Source of the DNA: Gnetum montanum
Taxonomy: Eukaryota; Streptophyta; Gnetopsida; Gnetales; Gnetaceae
Assembly: GCA_015680685.1 (NCBI GenBank)
Contig: MNCI01025089.1
Coordinates: 192,781 to 256,780, forward strand
Direction: 5' to 3'
DNA length: 64,000 nucleotides
In this document: positions 55,039 to 64,000 of the stretch, piece by piece
How positions within the stretch are numbered: the first letter of the stretch is position 1
Layout: every line of letters begins with the position of its first letter
Program-made: the position numbers and the translations under genes
Notes under the pieces: model-generated
Told to the model about the DNA's origin: nothing
The model's database searches: none
What the model saw: only the letters and a program-made list of their open reading frames with translations

Positions 55039-57852
55039 GAAACACCATCAAATTTTCATGTTGTAATCATTTCTCATCATGTAGCCTTCACCCCATAAAA
55101 CCTAAGGCAAAACCTCATTGTAAATGTGAAGATTGTAACCCATCATGGGCAATTGCACATGTTTCATACTCTTGAGACTAAAAATACCTCATAAGTGGTT
55201 AAAGCCTCATTCCCCAAGTGAAAAAGGTCACCTAGTATTTATATTTGGGCTTGAAGGTAGGGTGGTGGGGGGGTGGCGGGTGCATGGTCAAAATGTCTTT
55301 TGGAATGCCAAAAATGAAAATTTTATGGGTTTTATGGGGGTATATACTTTTCTACCCTAAACACCTATAGGAAGGTAAATCTTACCTACCACCAACATGG
55401 AGGGATGGGGGCTTTCCCCTCAATGTGGAAACGTCACCCCCTATTTCCAATGTGGAGATTGCATGCATAGCATGGAAGATCTTCATCAATGTGGAAGATT
55501 TCCCACTTAGCATAGAATCTTTTCCCTTAGCATGGAAGATATGCCCCTAGCATGGAAACCTTCCCTCATCCTCCCCTCCTTAGCATTAAAGTTTCTCCGA
55601 ATGTAGACTTCACCCCTAGCATAGAAACTACATGCCCCATTGTGGAAGCAATAGGAGTAAGATTCCTAACTCCATCAACTTCAAGGTTGACCAACTACTT
55701 CAACAAGGATGGTAGAAGGCTTTGCATGGAAGATCTACCTCCAATATAGAAGGTGTTTCCCCATTACTATTTATGGTAAATGGAATGTCCATAGGGGTTT
55801 GGAACATACTATATATGATAACCCATCAATTTTTGGCACCTACCCTATGCACGTAGCCAAATTTGCAACCAAATTATAGCCAATTTGCAACAAAAATTAA
55901 GGCCAAAACTTATAAAAGCTAAACCCCAACGCCATTTTAAGGTTTCACCCCCTTAGCACTCACAAACTTTAGCATTTTTTCAATCAAGAGATTCAAGCAC
56001 ACACAAAGCCTCTTGAATCCCTAGTGTGGGACCCCCTTTCTAGGTCATTGTAGCCCCTCATAGTAATTCTTACCCTCCATAGTAGTTGTTATGCCTCCAT
56101 AGCCATTATTACACCCCCTTGTAATAGTCCTTGTGTAGATCTAGTGTAAGGTGTAGCAAAGGTTTGAAAGCATTGGGAGTTGTGGAGCATCTGGATTGTG
56201 GACCAATGGATTCCAAGCCCTCACAAAAATGAATTCCCTCTACTACACTAGGCACATTTTTATACACATTTCTCAAACTCATTCTTTATTTTTTTTAATA
56301 AAGTTTAAGGTTTCTATTTTTGTGTGCAATCTACATTTACTTTTAGTTTTCGATATCTATAACCTTTTGCATTTTTATTTTTACAATCTCATTTGCCCTC
56401 CTCTAAGTTCCAAGGTGATCTACTAGATGTCTAAAACACCACAATATTTTTCATGTTATAACCAATCTTCATCATGTAGATTTCACCCCATGAAACCAGA
56501 GATAAAATTTCATTAAAAATGTGAACATTGTAACCCACAATGGGAAATTTCACATACTTTATAATTTTGGTGCTTATAATGGCTCATAAGTAGTCAAAGC
56601 CTCATTTCCCAAGTGAAAAAAGTCATCTAGTGTCTATATTTGGGCTTGGTGTTGGGCGGGGTTTGGGGGTTGGAGGTGAGGATTTCAAAAATGCCTTTTA
56701 GAATGCCAAAAGGGCATTTTGATGGGCTTTATGGGGGTAATGCATTTTTCTATGCTAGAAACACCTATAGGGGGGTAGATCTCACCTACCCCCACTGTGG
56801 AAGGATGGGGGGTTTGGAAACTTTTTCCCTTTCAACATGGAGACCAAATGAACAACTTGGATAGTTTCCACCTTCATCCTAGAAAGTTTGTTCCCAATGT
56901 GAAAATTTTCCCCAATCCTAGAAAATTTTCCCCTAGCCTAAAAAGGTTTTCCCCAACATGAAAAACTTAATCCCCCATCATGGAAGTCACAAGGAGAAAA
57001 ATTCATGAATTCATGCACTTCAATGTTGACCAACAACTTCAACAAGCATGGTAGAGAGCTCAATGTGAAAGATTCATATCCAACATGGAAGGTATGCCAC
57101 GATTACTATTTACAGTAAACAAAATGACCATGTGGGGAAGCACTTACTATGCATAGTAACCTCCCAAATTTGGCCACCCCTCTCACCTAAATTTGTAGCC
57201 ATTTTTCACCCATTTTATAGCTAATTTGTAGCTCCATTCATGGCCCAGAGATCCTATAAAAGCTAGCTTAAAACACCATTAAAGGGTGGAGCAATTTTCA
57301 GCAATTTTAGTAATTTTTGACAAGAAAATTCTAAACAAAGTTCAACCATTTTTTACAATTTTACACTTGGAACATTTTCAAGCACTTAAGAGCTCTTGCA
57401 AGTTTCCATAGTTGCATTCTCTTGAATCCCAACGTAGGAGTAGTGAGGCCTTGAGCTTTGGTTGATTTTTGGTGTTAACATTGCACTTCTTAGATTTCAA
57501 ACCTAGCATGGAGCAACTTGGCATTGAAATATTCCATCTTTCTCACCCCCAGCAATAACCCAATTGATAAATCCAAAGTTGTAGTAATGAAGAAAGGTTT
57601 GACCACATCAAGAGTGGCTTAGCATTCAAATCGTGAAGCAAATCACCTCAACTTCAATGGGATTTGAACTCTTGCACAATTGAACCCCCTTCATTTTTTC
57701 TCTTCCAGGCATCATTTGTACTATTCTTTATTCTTTTCTCAATAAAGTTTTATGTTTTTAGTTTTGTATCCAAAAATAAATTTATTATTTAGATTTATTT
57801 ATATTCTCACATTTTTCATCTCATAAGTCCCTAGTTGATCTACTTGATTGGA
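55039..57852 (+). repeat. tandem duplicate of LTR-type sequence (element I)
   Basis: Two copies, about 55039-56432 and 56433-57852, period about 1.4 kb. Matching landmarks: caccccat(a/g)aaacc, cattgtaacccac/tc, cccaagtgaaaaa, tatatttgggcttg, ctttatgggggta, aataaagttt, and gatctact near the end. The middle of copy 1 (55400-55640) has about ten short units like cccctagcatggaa; copy 2 has a decayed version. Both end with AATAAA-type signals. Copy 2 leads into element I's primer site, so this is LTR sequence duplicated in tandem. Confidence 0.7.
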
Positions 57853-57969
57853 CAAGGCACCTTAAATCCCATTTTTATCATGAAGATCATGGGGATTCAA
57901 GGTTGCGGAGCTACTTGCACTGATGATCCTTGGTTTTTGTTCTAGCAATCAAGGTTTTTCATCATAATA

Positions 57970-57996
57970 GTTTTTCTTGGTGCTAGAAGGAGGGCC
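57970..57996 (+). other. primer-site region of element I
   Basis: gtttttcttggtgctagaag (57970-57989), followed by gagggcc. The same motif (gtttttggcactagaagga) follows H's 5' LTR at 41671. Marks the LTR/interior border of I at about 57969. Confidence 0.5.
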
Positions 57997-59091
57997 TCTA
58001 CCTAAATTCTATAACCAGATCTATTCTTTTCATAGCTATTAGTAAGCTTTTTCTTTTTTTTTCTCTTGTAGCCAAAACCATTGAAAAATCAACATTGGTC
58101 ATTTCCCCTCTTTGACCAAAACTACAACATGGAAACTACAGGTGGTTAGGTTTTGACTTTTTATAGCATTTACTATGAATTTCACAATCTAAATCCAGTG
58201 TTGATATTTCTTTCCCCATGTTGTTTTTACTATTAAAAAAATTTTCTTTAGATTTTAAAGTGGATGGTTCAACTCATCCATGAGTTGGATTCCCTCCACT
58301 TTTCCAAGATGAGAAAATTAGCAGTTGGCTAAAACAAATTTTGGTGAAAAAATACTAACTTTTGATGTTGGTTTTTAGCCTTTTCACCCATCAACTTTAA
58401 GGTAGGAGGTGTGAGATTTCCATCATCTCAACCCCCTTCTTTCTTTGCCCCCTCTACCATACCTAGTGTGGAAGTAGTTGGGAGGCCAATGTTGATGAAA
58501 TTTGAAACTAATTTTATAACCAAATTTGCTTTTGTTGCAAGTTGAAAGTTGTTTTCTAGCCAAAACTCCAAAGAAATCCAATATTGCCTTTACCTACCAC
58601 CCCCCCCCCCCCCCCCCCCCCCCCCCCNAAGCCAACATGAAAGCCTGAATAAACACTTAATTTTTTGCCATATTATTCACCACTAAACTAACGTTGGTTT
58701 CCATACCAACCAACCATAATTTTTCCATACCAAATAACAAGGTGTGAGATTTCCATACCCAATGTAGAGGCATTTTTGCCCCTACCATACCCAATGTAGA
58801 GGCATTTTGGAATCCAACTTCGGTGAGGTTTAAACCCAACATTGCCAATATTCTATTTTTGGTAAAGGGGTAAACCCTTATCCCCCCACTTACTAATTAT
58901 AGTAAGTATATCATTTTTTGTCATTTTCATTTCCTCTAAGAGTTTTCAAATTCCATTCACTAGAATTTACTCCTATCTTAACATTTATAGCCTATTCTTG
59001 ATCAATTATCTGCACTATAACCATGCCTTTTTGAAAATCCACCAAATTGCGCTTCACCTTCATTGGTGAAGATCATAACTAATAAGTCATG
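57997..59091 (+). other. leader of element I, poly-C and contig join
   Basis: Non-coding. A run of 28 C (58600-58627) ends at an N at 58628, most likely a contig end in a homopolymer. taccatacccaatgtagagg occurs twice, near 58755 and 58786. No gene. Confidence 0.5.
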
Positions 59092-61640
59092 ATGATGTAT
59101 GATCCCAAAGACCCTGCAGTCATTGATTATAGGTTATCTTTAAGAGTTAGAGGGGAGACTCCTAATTTTGTAGCCATTAATGAAGATTGCTATAACTTCA
59201 TTTGTGTCAAAATATAGGTAGGCATGCTAATTTTGCAAATTGAAGCCAAGGACAAAAGGGAGTTTGAGCTCATACATAGGGGTGGGAAAGAGCACATCCC
59301 TTTTCCATATGAATAAATTTCCCTTAAAGACATCTATTCTAGCATCCTAGATCAATTGATTACCATATAAGAGTAAGATGACTAGCCTACCTTTGGGGAA
59401 CAATAGGAAGAAAAGGATGAATTTAGGGTAGAATATGAGCTTGAAAATATCCTTGGAGGACTATTCCAAAAAACATTTCCCAACATCATAGAACCTTTTA
59501 CTAATGCCTCTGTTTTCTCCATGGGCATGGTGGCACCATCTTCCACTCCTCTACATCCTCCTATGATAGATTCTACACTAGTTGTAGCTACACATCACAC
59601 TTAGTCAATGCCATAAACAATAAACTATAACACATCAATGTCATTTACAACACAACCTTGATATATCAAACCATCAGTGGTGTCCTTACTACTGGAAATT
59701 TGTTAACTACTCACATGGGGTTCACCATGAGACCCCTAGAAACACAAGGATCACACACCACATTTGTCCCATTTGTGCCTCAAGTACTAGCATAAACATC
59801 TTTTTCTTTATTTGGCCCACAAGCTACAACCATAGCACAACCTTTCCCTTTTGTCATGCAATCCATAACAAGGCCACTAGCCTTAGAATAAATGTCCTAG
59901 CCTTATGTATAGACCTCACAAGCTATGGGGCTACCACAAGGCTTGGATCAAGCCTTCCAAATGATCCAAGACCTAATAAAGGAGTTGAAAGGATTAAAGC
60001 CTACCACATAAACTATCAAGATTATGGACTTCTACTAGGATGATTCCATAAATCTTGTAGTCCCACCCTTGACACTTTCTGTTGGTGTCTCCATTTGGCA
60101 ATTTAGAAAATATAATGGATAAGGTAAACCTAATGTTCACCTTATTACCTTTTAATAAAAATGTTTGATCTTACAAAAATGGCCTCATATCATTATAATG
60201 AATTTCTCTATGTTTTTAACTAGGAAAGCACTTGATTGGTATTGTGCATTTCCTAGAGGGTCTATATACTCTTTGAAGGATTTAGTGGCTTAGTTTTTCA
60301 ACCACTTCAATTATAACTTGAAGCTTGATAATATGCTTAACCAACTAATGAAGGTCAAGCAGGGTCCTTATAACTCTTACAAAAATTCATTCAATGGTGG
60401 AATGGACTATTGAAAGAAATACCAAAAACCATAGCCAAAACCCACTTATTAGCCATATTCAAGGGAGCAGTTAATGACATTATCAAGTGTAAACTCCACT
60501 ACCTTGTTCCAAGGTCCCTTAGCCAAGCATTCTTTCAAACTAAAAATATTGAGGATGTCATAGAGGCTAGCCATGATCCAACCTATGTATCGTATAGAAA
60601 CCAACACACTTGAAGAGACAAAGAAAATAGCAAACAAAATAGAACTACCATAGCAATTGTAACCAAGGAAAATAAGATCACAAAGTTAGAGCCAAAGGAA
60701 AATCCACCTAAGATCCCTACCAATGACCATAGTAACCAATTGTCAACTTCTAGGACCAATACATCAACAACAAATAGACCTAACTTAGGAAAGGTAGGTC
60801 TAAATACACTACATTGCCACTAAAGCCATCCAAGTTACTAGACCAACTATTAAGAAGTGGACGGATGCAACATAAAGAAATGATCAAAGTCCCTCAAAAG
60901 AAACATGAGTGATTATGTGAAATAGCAAAAAATCCCACCTAGGCAATGAAGGATGATTTTCAATTTCCTAAATAATTCAAGTTAGACCACTTTTACCATT
61001 ATCATAAATTGCCTAGTCATGATACAAACTTTTGTGTTGCACTGAAGGATGACCTGCAAAGGATGATAGATAGGGAGGAACTAGTCTTAAATGCTTCTAA
61101 CCTAGTTCAACCATAAAACCAATCAATGTAGGTCTACAAAGATCCTTTGAATGCTAATGATAATGCCTATGTTATTTTAGCATTCAACATCGATGACAAT
61201 TAGATACCTACAAGAGGACCATGTGTGATTCAAGTACCCCTCTACAATAAAAGAGTTTCTTTAGCTTCCAATAGCATAAGATCTCCCTTCATTGTGAGAG
61301 TACCATCATGAATGCCTCTAAGGAAACCTTTTATCATCAAGTTCTTTCAACCCAATACAACTGTAGCCCAACCAAGTACAAAATGACCCCTTGTTGTGGC
61401 AAATGTTATTACCTCTTTCCTAAAGCCAATAGCTGACAGCCTAAAAACTATAACCAAGTAAGGGAAGAAGCATAAGCAAACAACAAGAGAGATAAGTAGA
61501 TGGAGGAATGAAAGGAAGTAGGTCCATTGAAACCCACTTCCATTTTGGCTATACCCATGACCTCCTCTGCTCCATCTCCTTCAACCAACAAGCTATAAGA
61601 GGACACTAAATCTCATAACCAAGACAATAAGGAAGAACCA
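59092..61640 (+). pseudogene. gag of element I (Tat type), decayed
   Basis: Begins MMYDPKDPAVIDYRLSLRVR at 59092; stops follow, several readable as CAG/CAA to TAG/TAA. The capsid core lies at about 60200-60560: KALDWYCAF, then FFNHFNYNLKLDN, and in another frame NGLLKEIPKTIAKTHLLAIF. A zinc-knuckle-like motif sits at 60988-61035 (HKLPSHDTNFCVALKDDL, with the first Cys replaced by Tyr), of the C-x-x-H-x-x-x-G-H-x-T-x-x-C-x-x-L-K form typical of Tat gags. This is the gag that element H lacks. Confidence 0.65.
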
Positions 61641-61679
61641 CAAAAGTCACATCCTAAAGCTTAAGTCTACATTTTGGGA

Positions 61680-62636
61680 CTCATGGAGGTAGTAAATCAC
61701 AACCAAGGTGACAAGTTCATGATTGATGAAAAAACTTTTCTCAATGCAATAGAGCAAGTTAGGCAATTCCTTAAGCAAAAAACACAACTTTAAGCTTGTA
61801 TGAACTAATCATGACTTTATTCACACATCATGAGGTGCTAGTCAAATTATTGACCTACATACTTGTTAGTTAGGATATTCTTGCTAATGAGGAATTCATC
61901 CATGTAGTGATGATTCCTCCCTCAACAGGGAAGAAGAAGTCAACATCCTTAACATTTCACAATAGAAAAATTAAGGTTTATCCTCAAAAAGTAAAGTGAC
62001 CATGACCCCTTTATTTATAACCATCTGCATAGGAAAATTTAAAATAAATTAGGTACATGTTGATGATGGAGTTGCAACTAATGTCATCCCATGAACCATT
62101 GTTGAACACTTGGACTTAACTAAGCAAGTACAACCTACAACCACCATAGCTCTTAAGTTCTTCAATGGATCAAGAGTTTCTATCAAGGGATCTATCTCTT
62201 TGGATTTTGTAGCAAAAGAATAATTCCCTACAATTGCAAACTTCTTAATGGTGGAAGAGACACAAATATTCAACCTAATCTTGGGAAGACCTTGGTTGGC
62301 TCAGTTATGAGCTCTGTTCTCGCCCAATTATCAATAAATCCACCTTCCTTATGAGGGAGGTGAAATCATCATTCATGGTGATAACATCACTCCCCTAGCT
62401 ATCAATAATGTAGACATAAAGTAGGTATCTGAAGTGGAGCTTTAAGAAGAAGCTCCTAGCCATGAAGAGAAAAAGCCCAAGATAACCAATGATGACAATG
62501 ATATGAAATGAGAGAAATTATGGGATGAACTTCCTTTGAAAATTGTAAGTGAAGGAGATGGTGGATGCAAGCTTATCTAGAGTAGGCCTTACTCACTCCC
62601 TAATCTTACAAAGATCAAGAAGAGTATACACAACTG
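61680..62636 (+). pseudogene. gag end and aspartic protease of element I
   Basis: Homologous to H's 42234-43232. About 61690-61800 reads like NQGDKFMIDEKTFLNAIEQV and FLKQK. The protease core V-D-D-G-V-A-T-N-V-I-P is at 62058-62092 with the same D-D-G-A/V form. FNLILGRPWLAQL follows at about 62266-62306, then IHLPYEGGEIIIHGD. It ends ...NLTKIKKSIHN and TGA near 62636. Several stops; decayed. Confidence 0.8.
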
Positions 62637-63734
62637 AAGTTTACCTTAACCTTCCCATACCGCTATGACTAGATGTAATGATAGCCAAATAGCATTATTT
62701 TTTCTTTTGCAATTTTTTATTTTATGTACATAGCCTATGCATGTAGCCTTAATTTATTTGTATTATTACCTATTTGCTATAACCTTTCTTTATTTTTACT
62801 TATATTTTAAACATTAAAAAGCATCTCTTTTAGACATGGCACGTTATGGCCTAAAACTAGCAAACGTTCCTTTTATTATTATATGTTTCCTTTTGTTTAG
62901 CCTATTATCACATTGATTTAATGTTACAACAAAAATGTCAATATAGCCATGTTTACAACATTTACTACTATAGATGCATATAGTCATGAATAAAGCCAAT
63001 ATTTAAGTTTAAAATTGAAATGTCCATGAAATATAGCCATAACCACAACATGTAGCAATGATGCCAAAGAATAACCATCCATTACATAGTTTTGGCTAAC
63101 CATAGCCATCAACATAAAGACAAAAAAAATATCCAACAAGTTAAATGAAAGGAGGATACTAAGTGACATATGGAGGAGGAAGTTTTGGATCATTCCCAAC
63201 CTAACCACAGGGGTTGCCAATGTCTCCAAAGGCTTGAAATGTAACAACATATAGATAATTAGTAATCCATAACCAAAATTATGACTTAAAACAAAGACTA
63301 AAGCATAGAATATGTCAAACCTGTAGAGATTATAGCTCCAGTATTTCCAAGGGTATATGGGGAAGGCCTTCTCCAAATGATGGAGGATCTAGTCCTTTGT
63401 CATGTTGACCTAGTCAGCATCCCCAAGATCAACTCTAGAAAAAATGTTGAATCTACGTATAGTAGTATAAGTAGGAGGCTTATGAGTAGAAACAGATGTA
63501 GAGGTCTCACCTACAACCATGATGATTTGAAGAATGGAGGATTGCTCCACCCTAAGAGTAATGTTGAAAAGTTGATAAGTACTCTCTACCTAGATCCCGT
63601 AAATGAATATCTCTCTCTTGTGACATTCAATCAACTCTTACTTAAGCCACTTTGGGTAGGCCTCACGATCAGCCTTATATTGATGCTTATGGGTCTTTTG
63701 TGTCTTACCCCACTTTAGGACCAAGTGTAATGAT
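62637..63734 (+). other. spacer after protease of element I, RT not recognised
   Basis: AT-rich; contains one AAACTAG-type motif (gttatggcctaaaactagca at 62846-62865), at the same place relative to the protease as in H. The RT frame expected next in this lineage is not recognisable up to the window edge. Open frames 62984-63376 (minus) and 63377-63718 (plus) show no domain. Confidence 0.4.
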
Positions 63735-64000
63735 CCTTCTAGTTCTCAACCTTTTTGAAGATGAGGTCCATATATATACATTACTTTGCCATCTCCTATA
63801 GGACTGCTACTTTGTTTGGAATAACATGCCAATAGTGGGCCTATGTAATCTTCTTAGTCTATAGCTCCCTTGAGTTAGCCACTTGGGCTTTCATAAAGGC
63901 TTTATCTCATAGAGATTCCTAATCATATCCTCCTACCTTTGACTCTTTTCCCTCAAGGCCATAACTTCCTCTCATAGGGACTCATTGGACCTCTTTAGAT
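63735..64000 (-). pseudogene. coiled-coil-like minus-strand frame
   Basis: From the right edge the minus strand reads LKRSNESL, then EEVMALREKSQR, EDMIRNLYEIK, and later YWHVIPNKVAVL and CIYMDLIFKKVEN, with a few stops. The heptad-like pattern and the sensible residue order suggest a real decayed protein. It continues beyond the window. It could be an antisense accessory ORF of element I (some Tat elements carry one) or the end of another element. Confidence 0.45.

Noticed and set aside
58600-58628. Poly-C tract as a biological feature
   Set aside because: A homopolymer ending at an N is typical of a contig end or sequencing artefact.
1-64000. CRISPR arrays, bacterial operons, riboswitches, rRNA or complete tRNA genes
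   Set aside because: No array of short identical repeats with unique spacers, no Shine-Dalgarno-ordered genes and no complete cloverleaf were seen. The sequence is plant nuclear DNA.

Overview
This 64 kb window is nuclear DNA of a land plant. It is AT-rich, almost without host genes, and packed with old, nested and decayed retrotransposons. The plant assignment rests on two copies of a DUF247-type membrane protein gene and on plant-type Ty1/copia, Ty3/gypsy (Tat lineage, with an extra RNase H) and L1-like elements. The extreme element density, long non-coding stretches and age of most copies suggest a very large genome such as a gymnosperm's; that part is inference. Runs of N at 16776-17455 and single N at 20844, 40165, 53978, 54170 and 58628 mark contig joins, and several odd duplications sit exactly at them.

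Layout. 1-720: remnant of a DUF247 gene (minus). 1318-1840: SINE-like heads and a 65-bp tandem repeat. 3350-3535: 3' tip of a LINE (minus). 3565-8060: element A (minus), with a 3' LTR, a coiled-coil-type region, 'ORF X' and a conserved leader; its 5' LTR was not found. 9440-9785 and 18465-18750: one Ty1/copia element C (minus), whose LTR is split by element B (9786-18464, plus). B has two LTRs, a degenerate tRNA-Asp-type primer site, a decayed gag, the same ORF X and leader as A, and no visible pol. 18797-19000: gypsy integrase scrap. 21236-22894: second, better preserved DUF247 gene (minus), broken by frameshifts and two TGA codons. 24030-25195: 5' LTR and gag start of element D, related to A and B. 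25215-26290: gypsy gag/protease remnant (minus). 27955-28446: a separate 492-bp gypsy LTR. 33142-34048: solo LTR F of the A/B/D group. 34546-36890: GC-rich, 5'-truncated L1-type LINE (minus).

36970-53041: element G, a Ty1/copia-like element (minus) with gag but no recognisable pol. It is interrupted by element H (40166-50592, plus), a young Tat-lineage gypsy element with 2-kb LTRs, protease, RT, two RNase H domains and integrase, but no gag. In place of gag H carries an inverted piece of its own LTR. 55039-64000: element I, an older relative of H, with tandemly duplicated LTR-type sequence, primer site, gag and protease, and at the end a minus-strand coiled-coil reading frame.

Nothing here forms a working host pathway. 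The most interesting items are: (1) a family of LTR elements (A, B, D, F) sharing TGATGA...TCATCA ends, in which A and B share a novel ORF X preceded by a second, U3-like promoter block; (2) H's inverted LTR fragment, which should give a self-complementary transcript; (3) the filled and apparently empty versions of the H insertion site lying in the same scaffold; and (4) an 'AAACTAG' repeat array between protease and RT and after integrase in H, with a single copy in I.
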